Shown: positions 1-9,976 of the stretch, piece by piece
How positions within the stretch are numbered: the stretch's first letter is position 1
Layout: each line of letters opens with the position of its first letter
Source of the DNA: Pseudomonas floridensis
GTDB lineage: Bacteria > Pseudomonadota > Gammaproteobacteria > Pseudomonadales > Pseudomonadaceae
Reading direction: 5' to 3'
NCBI RefSeq assembly: GCF_002087235.1
Contig: NZ_MUIO01000012.1
Span: 62,001 to 126,000 of the forward strand
DNA: 64,000 bases
Notes under the pieces: generated by a model
The model's database searches: none
The model's input: only the letters and a program-made list of their open reading frames with translations
What the model was told of the DNA's origin: nothing
Made by a program: the position numbers and the translations under genes

Positions 1-979
<979 letters not shown>

Positions 980-1184
980 TCATGGCCATGCCGGTACAGG
1001 TTAGCCGGTGTAACGAGAATTTGCCGTGCTCACTCGAAGTGAAGAAACACGCCGTTCCTTCCGCTCATCGCAGACGCGTGGTTTCGCTTGCGATAGAAAA
1101 TCGTGAGAATTCGTTACAGATGTGTTTGCCGTATCACAAAAAGCAAAATGCCTGACGGACTGCACTCATCCTGACTACGCTTAT

Positions 1185-1192
1185 GCCGATAA
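1185..1192 (+). promoter_or_regulatory. FliA (sigma-28) -10 box candidate
   Basis: GCCGATAA at 1185-1192 exactly matches the flagellar sigma-28 -10 element. The expected -35 (TAAA, 15 nt upstream) is poor: TCAT at 1166-1169. The predicted transcript start near 1199 would exclude the ATG at 1183 and fits translation from 1222. The rest of 857-1221, between the gmd and chemoreceptor starts, shows no other clear gene or site. Confidence 0.4.
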
Positions 1193-1221
1193 GGTCGTAC
1201 AACCCACGTATCGGTGCAGTC

Positions 1222-2535
1222 ATGTTCAATACCCGCTTGAAAAAGGAATTACAGGCTCAACAGGCCGAGTTGTCGGTTTTTCGGCAGATGCAGAAGGGTA
1301 TCGATGCCTGCATGGTGGGACTGGTACTTGATGCCAATAACCGCGTTGCTCACGCCAATGACAACTTTCTCAAGATGCTCGGCTACAGCAATGAGCAATT
1401 GGTAGGCAGGAATCTGGACGATCTGGTCCCGCCTTACGTCAAGCAGCTCGAGTGTTACCGAAACCTCAAGGCCGCCGTGCAGAAAGGCGAATCGGTCATC
1501 GACAATTACCGCTTTTTGCGCGCCGACGGCAGCCTGGCGTGGATACGGGCCATGTGGCAGCCGGTTCTCGATGAGACCGGCAAGTTGATGACGTTACAGT
1601 GCTATGGCTCCGACATCACCCAGACCGTCGAAACCGCCGCGGAAAACTCTGCCTTCATTCAGGCCTTGCTGCGCTCCACCGCAGTGATCGAGTTCGATCT
1701 GGGTGGGCATGTCCTGACGGCCAACGAACAGTTTCTGCGTGGGATGGGCTACAACCTGGGGCAGATCAGGGGCAAGCATCACAGCATGTTTTGCGACCCT
1801 CATGAGACGTCACAAACGGCATATAAGGATTTCTGGGCGACCCTGAACCGTGGCGAATTCGTTGCCAGCCGATTCAAGCGCGTTGACAGCAATGGCCGCG
1901 ATGTCTGGCTTGAGGCCACTTACAACCCGGTCCATGATGCCCAGGGCAAACTCTATAAGGTGGTCAAGTTCGCAACCGTGGTGACCGATCAGGTCGCTCG
2001 CGAAGAAGACGTCAGCCAGGCGGCAAGCGTGGCCTTCGAAATTTCCCAGCAGACAGACGTCAGCGCTCAGCGCGGTGCCGACGTGGTGCAGAACACCGTG
2101 CAGACCATGCGCAAGATTTCCCAGGAAATGGAATCGGCGTCATCCGGCATCGAAGCGCTGGGCAAGCAGTCGCTGCTGATCAGCTCCATTGTGCAGACCA
2201 TTGGCGGTATCGCCCAGCAGACCAACCTTCTGGCCCTCAACGCAGCCATCGAAGCGGCGCGTGCCGGCGAACAGGGCAGGGGCTTTGCGGTAGTGGCCGA
2301 TGAAGTGCGGCAACTGGCAGGCCGAACCAGCGCCGCCACCGAAGAGATCGTCAGTGTCGTGCAGCAGAACCAGGCACTGGCAGACGAGGCCGTACGTGGC
2401 ATGGCTAACAGCCGAACCCAGGCCGAACAGGGCTTGATGCTGGCTAACGAAGCCGGGTCGGTGATCGTCGAGATTCAGGAAGGGGCGAAACAGGTGGTGG
2501 GCGCGGTCGGGCGGTTTGCCAATCAGTTGAAGTAG
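1222..2535 (+). CDS. PAS-PAS methyl-accepting chemotaxis protein (soluble, BdlA/Aer-like)
   Basis: Cytoplasmic chemoreceptor of 437 residues with no transmembrane segment. A short helical start ([14 protein letters not shown]) is followed by PAS 1 at about residues 20-130, PAS 2 at about 135-255 and a short signalling domain at about 260-437. The latter carries the conserved hairpin tip [20 protein letters not shown], which binds CheA and CheW. The architecture is that of BdlA of P. aeruginosa (417 residues) and related energy or redox sensors; the ligand or cofactor cannot be told from sequence. I chose the ATG at 1222 over the in-frame ATG at 1183 because the earlier one lies inside a sigma-28-like -10 box and many Pseudomonas relatives begin MFN. 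There is no strong ribosome binding site. It stands alone, convergent with phoD. Confidence 0.88.
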   Translation: MFNTRLKKELQAQQAELSVFRQMQKGIDACMVGLVLDANNRVAHANDNFLKMLGYSNEQLVGRNLDDLVPPYVKQLECYRNLKAAVQKGESVIDNYRFLRADGSLAWIRAMWQPVLDETGKLMTLQCYGSDITQTVETAAENSAFIQALLRSTAVIEFDLGGHVLTANEQFLRGMGYNLGQIRGKHHSMFCDPHETSQTAYKDFWATLNRGEFVASRFKRVDSNGRDVWLEATYNPVHDAQGKLYKVVKFATVVTDQVAREEDVSQAASVAFEISQQTDVSAQRGADVVQNTVQTMRKISQEMESASSGIEALGKQSLLISSIVQTIGGIAQQTNLLALNAAIEAARAGEQGRGFAVVADEVRQLAGRTSAATEEIVSVVQQNQALADEAVRGMANSRTQAEQGLMLANEAGSVIVEIQEGAKQVVGAVGRFANQLK

Positions 2536-2627
2536 TGGCGCAGTGTTTAGATCTTGCAACGCCGCTAAACGATAAGCCCCTTGTCTGCGGACAAAAGCGG
2601 GGGCGTTCACCGGGTTGGCGCAAAGCC

Positions 2628-4199
2628 CTAGACTTGCACCGCCCCGGTCTTTCCCGCGTCCACAACAAAGCGCTTGAGCGTCGATACGGTAGCCGCCGGG
2701 TCGAGCACGTCCGAGATCACTTGAAACCGTGTCTGCATCTGTCGCTCGCTCAGGTCCACCGATACATACCCGCGTTGACGGCTGTCGAAGAACTTGATGT
2801 GTGGGTTAAGCCCTAGTACCGAGTTGAAGGCTTCGAACGATGGTCCGCTGGAGGTCACCGAAGTGCCGACAAACTCGGTGGCGACGATTCTGGAGTCCGG
2901 ATTGTTGGCGTCGGCATGCAGGTCGGTGGTCCAGAATGAATGGATGTCTCCGCCCCAGAACACCGGGTTGCGGGTCTGATGACGCTCCAAGGAGGCCAGC
3001 ATGCGCTCGCGCGTTGCGATGTAGCCGTCCCAGCCGTCGGTCCAGCGGCCCAGTGCTTGAGTGTTCGGATTGCGCTGCGTCAGGGGCGCGACCAGCAGGT
3101 CCTGCGCGATGACATTCCATTGCCCTGGCGAGCGCGCAAAGCTGCGGTCCAGCCAGGTTTCCTGCTCCCAGCCGAGCATGGTGCGTTTCGGGTCGCGCAG
3201 GTCCGGGCAGTCATTACTCACGACGCGGCCTCCTCGGGTGACATTGGCCTGAAGGCAAGGTTGCTCGGAGCGGTACTGTCGACCGTCCAGCACGTTAAAA
3301 CGTGCCAGCCGTCCGTAGTCGAGATGTCGATAAATACGCATGTCAGCACCTTTTGGCAGACTGCTGGCGCGCAAGGGCATGTGCTCGTAAAACGCCTGGT
3401 AGGCGGCGGCTCTGCGACGCAGAAAGCTTCCTGTCGAGACGCGTGGATCCTGCGACCACTGGGCGGCGTAGTCATTCTGCACTTCATGATCATCCCAGGT
3501 GGCTACACATGGCGCGCAGGCATGCAGCGCCTGCAGGTCCGGGTCGGTCTTGTACTGGGCATAGCGGTTGCGGTATCCGGCCAGATCGATCGGTTCCGAC
3601 GTTAGATGACGGCGTGGAACATTGGCGTTTTGCGGAGCAACGCCTGACTCGTAAATGTAGTCGCCCAAAAAGAACACCAGGTCCGGACGCTCATTGGCCA
3701 GATGTCGGTACGCGCTGAAATACCCGGCCTCCCAGTGCGAGCAGGAAACGAACCCGAACCGGGCCGTTGGCATGGCTGCCAATGGCGGTAACGTGCAGGC
3801 TTGGCCTACCATGCTTTGCGCCCCCAGGCTTTCGAACTGATACCAGTAATGCCGACCGGGCTGCAAGCCGCTCACTTCCACATGCACCGAATGCGCAAAA
3901 CGCGGTTGAGCCGTGGCCTGCCCGGTGCGAACGATCCGGGTCATTGCCGCGTCGCTGGCAATTTTCCAGCGGACCGCCACTGGTTTGTGCAGACCGCCGT
4001 CACCCGGGGCGGTCGTCACCTGCGGGGCCAACCGGGTCCAGATCACGAAGCCATCCGGCAGCGGATCCCCGGATGCCACGCCCAGCGTGAACGGATAATC
4101 GACACCCGCACTGCGGGCAAACGGGCTGAGGATCGAGAACAGGGCGGCACCGGCCACACCGGTGATGATGCGACGACGATCCGGATCGAAATCAGTCAT
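2628..4199 (-). CDS. phoD: PhoD-family alkaline phosphatase, Tat-exported
   Basis: Secreted phosphomonoesterase/phosphodiesterase that releases phosphate from organic esters; the family uses Ca and Fe. The 523-residue protein begins with a twin-arginine signal (DPDRRRIITGVAGAALF), then a PhoD N-terminal domain (about 35-130, 'PFTLGVASGDPLPDGFVIWTRL'). The metallophosphatase domain contains SCSHWEAGYF, FFLGDYIYESG, TWDDHEVQNDY, LDGRQYR and WGGDIHSFW. These are the conserved metal and active-site segments of the family. It is divergent from the exbD-tonB operon, and a PHO-box-like site lies about 100 bp upstream. Induction under phosphate starvation is inferred from that and from family behaviour. 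Confidence 0.93.
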   Translation of the reverse strand: MTDFDPDRRRIITGVAGAALFSILSPFARSAGVDYPFTLGVASGDPLPDGFVIWTRLAPQVTTAPGDGGLHKPVAVRWKIASDAAMTRIVRTGQATAQPRFAHSVHVEVSGLQPGRHYWYQFESLGAQSMVGQACTLPPLAAMPTARFGFVSCSHWEAGYFSAYRHLANERPDLVFFLGDYIYESGVAPQNANVPRRHLTSEPIDLAGYRNRYAQYKTDPDLQALHACAPCVATWDDHEVQNDYAAQWSQDPRVSTGSFLRRRAAAYQAFYEHMPLRASSLPKGADMRIYRHLDYGRLARFNVLDGRQYRSEQPCLQANVTRGGRVVSNDCPDLRDPKRTMLGWEQETWLDRSFARSPGQWNVIAQDLLVAPLTQRNPNTQALGRWTDGWDGYIATRERMLASLERHQTRNPVFWGGDIHSFWTTDLHADANNPDSRIVATEFVGTSVTSSGPSFEAFNSVLGLNPHIKFFDSRQRGYVSVDLSERQMQTRFQVISDVLDPAATVSTLKRFVVDAGKTGAVQV

Positions 4200-4299
4200 G
4201 ACGCGCCTCCGAAGATTCGTACTGCGAGCGCAATAGCCCGAACACCAGCATGTCCTTGAACACGCCGTCTAATTAAATGCCCGAATCTGCCCAGCTTGA

Positions 4300-4345
4300 A
4301 TGTCGGTTTCGTGACAGATGCAAGAATCCTTCAAGTGTCACGAAA
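4300..4345. promoter_or_regulatory. PHO-box-like site and 10-bp inverted repeat between phoD and exbD
   Basis: On the minus strand 4317-4300 reads CTGTCACGAAACCGACAT. That is two 7-mers four bases apart, matching the PhoB consensus CTGTCAT-N4-CTGTCAT at 11 of 14 positions and oriented toward phoD. The same block is part of an exact inverted repeat: TTTCGTGACA (4307-4316), 19 bases, then TGTCACGAAA (4336-4345). The repeat could serve both divergent promoters. The PhoB assignment is inference. Confidence 0.5.
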
Positions 4346-4442
4346 TGTGCGATTCAGAGACACGCAACGGTCATTGAAAACTAACCGGTCGGACATATTC
4401 GGTTGCTAGATTCTCGGCCTCTGACAAGTGGCGGATGACGGC

Positions 4443-4850
4443 ATGAGAACGTGGGACGAACCCAGGAAACGCAAGGCGCACATCGAACTGATCCCGATGA
4501 TCGACGTGATGATGTTTCTGCTGGTGTTTTTTGTACTGGTGAGCCTGAACGTGATTCCGGCGCTGGGCATGAAGACTCAGTTGCCCAGCGCCAGCAGTGC
4601 CCAGCAGCTCAAGCCGCAGAACAAGTCGATTCTCACGTTGGGGCTTAACGGCGAGCTGCAACTCGACGGCAAGGCAACCACGGTCGACGCCCTTGTGCCT
4701 GCGTTGAAAGCGCTGGAAAAACCCGACACCAAAACCACCATCATCGTTAACAGCGACAAGGGCGTTGAAGTGGCGCGTCTGGTCGAAATCATGGACACCC
4801 TGCGCCTGGGTGGTTTCACGTCCGTGTCCATCGCCACGCGTAAATCCTGA
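4443..4850 (+). CDS. exbD: ExbD/TolR-family energy-transducing subunit
   Basis: Inner-membrane partner of ExbB and TonB that helps convert proton motive force into outer-membrane transport. About 135 residues: a short charged cytoplasmic N-terminus, one transmembrane helix (ELIPMIDVMMFLLVFFVLVS) with the conserved membrane Asp in 'PMIDVM', and a periplasmic ExbD domain to the end. The ATG at 4443 is preferred; an in-frame GTG at 4428 would add five residues. It is first in a tight run of exbD, tonB, receptor and exbB, with 2 bases to tonB. Having exbD first and exbB last is an uncommon order. Confidence 0.85.
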   Translation: MRTWDEPRKRKAHIELIPMIDVMMFLLVFFVLVSLNVIPALGMKTQLPSASSAQQLKPQNKSILTLGLNGELQLDGKATTVDALVPALKALEKPDTKTTIIVNSDKGVEVARLVEIMDTLRLGGFTSVSIATRKS

Positions 4851-4852
4851 TC

Positions 4853-5632
4853 ATGTACGTCCTGTTTCGCATGCGTCAGTGGCTGGGCGGCTTGCCTGCC
4901 CTGCTGGCGCTCGTCGCAATCGTGATGGGCATGCAGACCCGGCCTTTGAAAGTGGAACCGGTCTACGACGAGTCGGCCGTAGAGCTGGCATTGGTCGAAC
5001 CGCAGCCGCCTGAACCTGCGCCTGAGCCTGTCGTGCCGCCAGAGGTTCAACCCTTACAGCCCGATGAGTCGCCGCCGCCTCTGCCTGTCGTTGACAGCGA
5101 AGAGGCCGAGCCGCCGCCTCCGCCGCCCAGACCCGTTCCTAAACCTGAGCCCAAGCCGAAACCTGAGCCCAAGCCAGAACCCAAACCTCGTCCGAAACCC
5201 GTGCCCAAGCCAGCGCCTGCGGCAGCCAAACCGGTCGAGCCGATGCCCGCGCCGCGCCCGGCGGTGGCCAGCGCGCCTGCTGCGGTGGCGCCGCCTGCGC
5301 CACCTTCACCGCCCAAGGTCGACACGCAAGGGCTGGAAGGCGGTTACCTCAAAGGTTTGCGCAACGAACTGGACGGCTACAAGCAGTACCCCACCGGACG
5401 CCAGGCATCGCTGGAGCGCCCGAGCGGTGAGGTGGTCGTCTGGCTGCTGGTTGATCGTCAGGGACGCGTGCTGGATTCCGGCATTCAGAGTCAGGCCTCC
5501 AGCATGCTGCTCAACCGTGCAGCGACCAGCAGCCTGCGACGCATCAAACAGGTCAAGCCATTTCCCGAACAAGCTTTTTGCGGACGCAGCGAGCAGCGCT
5601 TCACCGCTACCTTCAACTACAGCGTGCAGTAG
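4853..5632 (+). CDS. tonB: TonB energy transducer
   Basis: Periplasm-spanning protein of 259 residues that couples ExbB/ExbD to an outer-membrane receptor. A single N-terminal membrane anchor (LGGLPALLALVAIVMGMQ, about 11-28) is followed by a long Pro-, Glu- and Lys-rich linker (about 45-150) with KPEPKP-type repeats. The C-terminal TonB domain (about 165-259) contains 'GEVVVWLLVDRQGRVLDSGI' and 'NRAATSSLRRIK'. The linker length is usual for TonB. The dedicated receptor directly downstream suggests this TonB serves that receptor. Confidence 0.9.
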   Translation: MYVLFRMRQWLGGLPALLALVAIVMGMQTRPLKVEPVYDESAVELALVEPQPPEPAPEPVVPPEVQPLQPDESPPPLPVVDSEEAEPPPPPPRPVPKPEPKPKPEPKPEPKPRPKPVPKPAPAAAKPVEPMPAPRPAVASAPAAVAPPAPPSPPKVDTQGLEGGYLKGLRNELDGYKQYPTGRQASLERPSGEVVVWLLVDRQGRVLDSGIQSQASSMLLNRAATSSLRRIKQVKPFPEQAFCGRSEQRFTATFNYSVQ

Positions 5633-5652
5633 TACTGACAAGGAACAATGTG

Positions 5653-7935
5653 ATGAAGCTTTCCAGGATTCACCTTGCGTTGGTCGCCGCCGGTATGAGC
5701 CACGGCATGGTCATGGCTGACACGGATGCCAGTGATGTCGGCACCATTGGCGTACAAGGCAGAGCGACCGCAGGCGGCGGCTACATGGTCCAGGAGGACA
5801 GCATCAAGGCGCGCTCCACGGTGACCAAAGAAGCACTCGACAAGCAGACGGCGACAGGCAACGCGATCGACAAGCTCAAATATACGCCCGGATTGAACAT
5901 ATCGAGCGAAGACGCCACAGGCCTCTCCGGCTTCCGCTTCACGATGCGGGGTCTTAATTCCGATCAGGTCGGGATGTCGGTAGACGGCATGCCGATCAAC
6001 GACTCCGGCAACTACGCGCTGTATTCAAACCTGCTGGGCGACCCGGAAAATATCGATCAGATTTTCGTGACTCAGGGCTCTGCCGAAAGCGACGGACCGC
6101 ACATTGGCTCGAGCGGCGGCAATATCGGCATCGTAACGATCCGGCCGACCAGGGAGACTGGCGCATTCGTCAAACAGACGGCAGGCAGCAATGGTACCTA
6201 CAAGACCTTCGCCAGGCTGAATACCGGCGAGGTCAACGGGCTGAGCAACTGGCTGTCGCTGTCGCACACCGAGGGCGAGAAGTGGCGTGGTGACGGTGCG
6301 GTTCGCGCTGACAAGGTCGAATGGAACAGCTTTTTTGACATGGGCTCGGGCAATACCGCCAACCTGATCCTCAAGTACCACGAGCAGGACAACAACAGTT
6401 ACAGCCAGTTAACCAAAAGCCAGTTTCAGCAGAACGGTCGCAAGTTCGACCCGTACCCCTCCACGCCGACATTGGGCAGCAATGGCAAACTGTCCAGCTA
6501 TTACGAGTTGGCACAGAACCCGTTCCAGACGTTTACCAGCGTGCTCAATACCCAGTTCAAACTGGCCGATAACGTCTCGCTGTCGGTCATCCCGTATTAT
6601 TTCTGGGGCAACGGCAGCGGCGTGGCGAGTTCTTCCTTTGCGCTCAACCGAGGCTCCAGTCAAGGTGGCGTCTTCGACCTGAGCAACCTGCCGACCGCCG
6701 CAGCCTACAACGCCGATGGTTCGTCGACGACGGGCGTTTACTACCGGCCTTCGCGCACGCAAACCTGGCGTCCAGGCATCACCACCAAGCTGAACTGGGA
6801 CGTCAACGACGAGCACAGCGTGCAGGTCGGCTATTGGTACGAGCGCGCGCGTCAGTTGCAGACTCAGCCCTTCATACGGCTGAAGAGCAATGGCAAGCCG
6901 GAGAGCATCTGGCCTGATTCGGACTACATGGTCGATGCCAACGGCAACGAGATTCAGGGCCGTGACCGCTACACCGTGACGCCCGCGCAAAAAGTCTGGG
7001 CGCAGGACACCTGGTACTTCGCCCCTGACTGGACCCTGATCGGCGGGCTGGCCTACATGAATGTCGAACGGGAAGGGGATAACCACGGCAGCCTGACCGA
7101 GCGCCCGGAAAAACGCGATCAGACCTATAACAAGCTGTTGCCCAACGTCGGCCTCAAATACCAGCTGGATGAGCGCGATCAGTTGTTCTATAGCCTGTCG
7201 CGCAATATGCGGGTGCCACAGAACTACGTGCTTTACGATCAGGGTGCAGGCTCGATCGACAGCAAGCCGGAAACCAGCTGGAACCATGAGCTGGGCTGGC
7301 GCTTTACCGATCAGGACATGACCCTGGCAGCGACGCTGTTCTACATGCAGTTCAAGGATCGGCAAGTGTCGTCTCGGGACATCAATGGTGATTTCGCGGA
7401 CATCAACGCCGGTGCCGTGGACAACAGCGGTCTGGAGCTGGAATGGAGCGGCCTGTTACCCCATCACTTCAACTACTACACCTCTTATACCTATACCCGC
7501 GCCAGACAGAAGGATGACCTGACGGTTTTCAATAACGGCGCGGCCATTGACCTGCCGACCAGCGGCAAGCAATTCGCCAACGTGCCGAAGAACATGCTGG
7601 CGGCCAACCTGGGTTACGACGACGGCAGCTACTACGGCACCTTCGGCGGCAAGCTGACCAGCAAGCTCTATGGTGACCTGACCAACGATGAAAGCATCCC
7701 CGGCCGCGCCATTTTCAATCTGGGTGCCGGTATCTACCTGCCCGTAGACAAGAAAGTCGTCAAGGACGCGACCCTGCGACTGAACGTCGACAACCTGTTC
7801 GACAAGAAATACCTGGACGGCGTGTACACCACCAAGACCAACGCGGCGACCTACAGCGGTTTCCGCGATGGCGACCCGGCCTACATCGTCGGCGTGGAGC
7901 GTACGGTCACCGTCTCTCTGGAAGCCAACTTTTAA
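5653..7935 (+). CDS. TonB-dependent outer-membrane receptor
   Basis: Outer-membrane 22-strand barrel with plug, 760 residues, for uptake of a large or scarce substrate. A signal peptide (MKLSRIHLALVAAGMSHGMVMA, cleavage near residue 22) precedes the plug domain (about 45-170). The plug contains 'RFTMRGLNSDQVGMSVDG' and 'IFVTQGSAESDGPHIGSSGG'. The barrel follows, ending in the OMP-type terminal Phe (VERTVTVSLEANF). I chose the ATG at 5653, preceded by AAGGAAC, over upstream in-frame starts inside tonB. The substrate is unknown. Siderophore uptake is the default guess, but phoD next door and a phospholipase D-like gene downstream make a phosphorus-related substrate possible. Confidence 0.9.
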   Translation: MKLSRIHLALVAAGMSHGMVMADTDASDVGTIGVQGRATAGGGYMVQEDSIKARSTVTKEALDKQTATGNAIDKLKYTPGLNISSEDATGLSGFRFTMRGLNSDQVGMSVDGMPINDSGNYALYSNLLGDPENIDQIFVTQGSAESDGPHIGSSGGNIGIVTIRPTRETGAFVKQTAGSNGTYKTFARLNTGEVNGLSNWLSLSHTEGEKWRGDGAVRADKVEWNSFFDMGSGNTANLILKYHEQDNNSYSQLTKSQFQQNGRKFDPYPSTPTLGSNGKLSSYYELAQNPFQTFTSVLNTQFKLADNVSLSVIPYYFWGNGSGVASSSFALNRGSSQGGVFDLSNLPTAAAYNADGSSTTGVYYRPSRTQTWRPGITTKLNWDVNDEHSVQVGYWYERARQLQTQPFIRLKSNGKPESIWPDSDYMVDANGNEIQGRDRYTVTPAQKVWAQDTWYFAPDWTLIGGLAYMNVEREGDNHGSLTERPEKRDQTYNKLLPNVGLKYQLDERDQLFYSLSRNMRVPQNYVLYDQGAGSIDSKPETSWNHELGWRFTDQDMTLAATLFYMQFKDRQVSSRDINGDFADINAGAVDNSGLELEWSGLLPHHFNYYTSYTYTRARQKDDLTVFNNGAAIDLPTSGKQFANVPKNMLAANLGYDDGSYYGTFGGKLTSKLYGDLTNDESIPGRAIFNLGAGIYLPVDKKVVKDATLRLNVDNLFDKKYLDGVYTTKTNAATYSGFRDGDPAYIVGVERTVTVSLEANF

Positions 7936-7960
7936 CGATCATCGACCCGAGGTCTGCGTC

Positions 7961-8611
7961 ATGGATATGAATCAGCTGCACGACATCACGTTCTATGTGA
8001 TGTACGCCGCCATCGCGATCGCGATTTTCGTCGCCATCGAACGGGGCATTTATTTCGCCTATGTACGCCGTCAGGTTCGCGATCTGCAAGCCGCGCTGAA
8101 GGCGTCCGTGCACAGTGAAAAGGATCTGCCCGAAACACTGACGCGTCGGTCCGGCCTGCCGCTTGAGATGGTCTTGCCGGTCCTGGCGCAAAAAAATGCG
8201 CAGGGTTCTCGCAGGGATCTGGATGACGTCATCGAAACCCAGTACCTGAGCACTCGGGCGCCGCTGTCCCGTAGCCTGTGGCTGATCGAAACCATTACCA
8301 CCGCCGCTCCGTTACTGGGCCTGCTGGGGACCATTCTGGGAATCATCGACACGTTCAAGGCCTTGGCCAGCGCGGGTGTATCGGATCCGGGGCAGATTTC
8401 CGCCGGCATCGGTACGGCGCTTTACGCCACGGGACTGGGCATTGCCATCGCATTATTCTGCGTGGTGTTTCACAACTTCTTTCAGAACAGCCTGGAGCGT
8501 ATCAACGATCAGCTCAAGATTCTGCTGATCCGTGCTGCCAGCGGCGCGCGGGTTCAGGATGAAACGGCCCATCCGGTCGCTGCAGCCCCGCTGAACTACC
8601 GGACGGCCTGA
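7961..8611 (+). CDS. exbB: ExbB/TolQ/MotA-family proton channel
   Basis: Inner-membrane proton channel subunit of 216 residues that powers TonB. TM1 is at about 8-28 (FYVMYAAIAIAIFVAIERGIY). A cytoplasmic helical part follows, then TM2 at about 108-130 (APLLGLLGTILGIIDTF, the conserved family core) and TM3 at about 145-172 (GIGTALYATGLGIAIALFCVVFH, with the conserved Thr). The ATG at 7961 has GAGG nearby upstream, and 25 bases separate it from the receptor stop. Last of the exbD-tonB-receptor-exbB set. Confidence 0.88.
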   Translation: MDMNQLHDITFYVMYAAIAIAIFVAIERGIYFAYVRRQVRDLQAALKASVHSEKDLPETLTRRSGLPLEMVLPVLAQKNAQGSRRDLDDVIETQYLSTRAPLSRSLWLIETITTAAPLLGLLGTILGIIDTFKALASAGVSDPGQISAGIGTALYATGLGIAIALFCVVFHNFFQNSLERINDQLKILLIRAASGARVQDETAHPVAAAPLNYRTA

Positions 8612-8667
8612 ACGCACGCGGCGTGCGTCTCTGATGCGCGTCGGTGGATACCAGCAACGGGATACTT

Positions 8668-9924
8668 ATGGCCTTCACATTCTTTTTTCGCGACCGGCAG
8701 CGTCTGCGCCACGTCAGTCTGACGGTCGCGTTCTGGTTGTTGAGTTCGGTTGCTCACGCCGGGTTTGCTATCAAGGGCTTCGAACTGGTCCACACCGTTC
8801 CGGTAGGCACCGATCTTCAAACGCCCGATCTGCGTACGCCGGGCGAGGTATGGTGCGAGCTGTTCGACAGCGCACGACAGCGCATCGACATCGAGCAGTT
8901 CTACGTGGCCGACCAGTCCGGCTCGGTCATGGAGAAGGTTATCGAAAGTCTGCGGGCTGCCGGGCAGCGCGGCGTTCATATCCGCTTTCTTCTTGAAGAG
9001 AAAGGCTTGAAGCTTTCCGATCCGGCAACGCTTGAACGGCTGCGCGCCATTCCTAACCTCACATTGCAGGTGCTGCCTTACGCCAGGCTGACGGGCAGTG
9101 GCATCATTCACGCCAAGTTTTTTGTGGTGGATAGCCAGCAGGCGTTCATCGGGAGCCAGAACTTCGACTGGCGCTCGCTCGAACACATCCATGAAACGGG
9201 GCTGCGCGTGAGTGAGCCGAGTCTGGTGCGACAGGTCCAGGCCATCTTCGATCAGGATTGGCGTGCGCAGGCGGCGCTTGCCGAGGGTAGAACGGTGCCG
9301 ATGCCTGCGGGCACTGCTTCGCCTGTGGATAATCATGTGCCTGTGGGTAACTACCTGGTCGCCAGCCCGCAACGCTACAACCCGCACGGCGTTGTCGATT
9401 CGCAAATCGAGCTGCCGCGTTTGCTGGCCGAAGCCAGGCGCGAGGTGCGCGTGCAACTGCTGGACTACGCCCCGTTGTCCTACGGGCCGGACGAGAGCCG
9501 ACCCTATTATCCGGTGATCGACAACGCCATCCGCAGTGCGGCGGCCCGCGGCGTGTCGATCAAACTGATGGTTTCAGACTGGAACACCGGCATGCCGGAG
9601 GTGGCATACCTGAAGAGCCTGGCGCTGGTGCCCAACGTGCAAGTACGGATCGTCACGCTGCCCATCGCCGCACAAGGTTTCATTCCCTACGCGCGGGTGA
9701 TTCACAGCAAAACGATGGAGATCGATGATCAGGTCGCGTGGGTCGGGACCAGCAACTGGCTCGGTGGTTACCTCGACAATTCGCGCAATCTGGAAGTGGT
9801 GATGCATGACAGTGGCATGGCCAAACGTATTGGCGAGTTGCACCGCCAGCTGTGGGACGGGCCGTATGCGAGTCCGCTGGATATCAATCGTGATTATCCC
9901 ACGCCGCACCCCGGCCAGCCGTGA
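8668..9924 (+). CDS. secreted phospholipase D-family protein
   Basis: Likely periplasmic or secreted phosphodiesterase of 418 residues. The signal peptide ends near 'LLSSVAHA' (about residue 31). Two PLD catalytic HxKxxxxD motifs are present: HAKFFVVD followed by GSQNFDWRS in the N-terminal half, and HSKTMEID followed by GTSNWLGG in the C-terminal half, the pair needed for an active site. The ATG at 8668 is chosen over an in-frame GTG at 8644. It lies 56 bases downstream of exbB and may be co-transcribed with it, which would link the receptor to lipid or phosphodiester breakdown. Related 'cardiolipin synthase-like' proteins share this domain; the substrate is unknown. Confidence 0.85.
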   Translation: MAFTFFFRDRQRLRHVSLTVAFWLLSSVAHAGFAIKGFELVHTVPVGTDLQTPDLRTPGEVWCELFDSARQRIDIEQFYVADQSGSVMEKVIESLRAAGQRGVHIRFLLEEKGLKLSDPATLERLRAIPNLTLQVLPYARLTGSGIIHAKFFVVDSQQAFIGSQNFDWRSLEHIHETGLRVSEPSLVRQVQAIFDQDWRAQAALAEGRTVPMPAGTASPVDNHVPVGNYLVASPQRYNPHGVVDSQIELPRLLAEARREVRVQLLDYAPLSYGPDESRPYYPVIDNAIRSAAARGVSIKLMVSDWNTGMPEVAYLKSLALVPNVQVRIVTLPIAAQGFIPYARVIHSKTMEIDDQVAWVGTSNWLGGYLDNSRNLEVVMHDSGMAKRIGELHRQLWDGPYASPLDINRDYPTPHPGQP

Positions 9925-9976
9925 CGGTGATGCACATCTGGCACCCTTCAATGAGCGGATGCCAGACGCACAACCA

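Noticed and set aside
5047-5325. Gly-rich minus-strand frame inside tonB
   Set aside because: It is the complement of the Pro/Lys repeat of the TonB linker.
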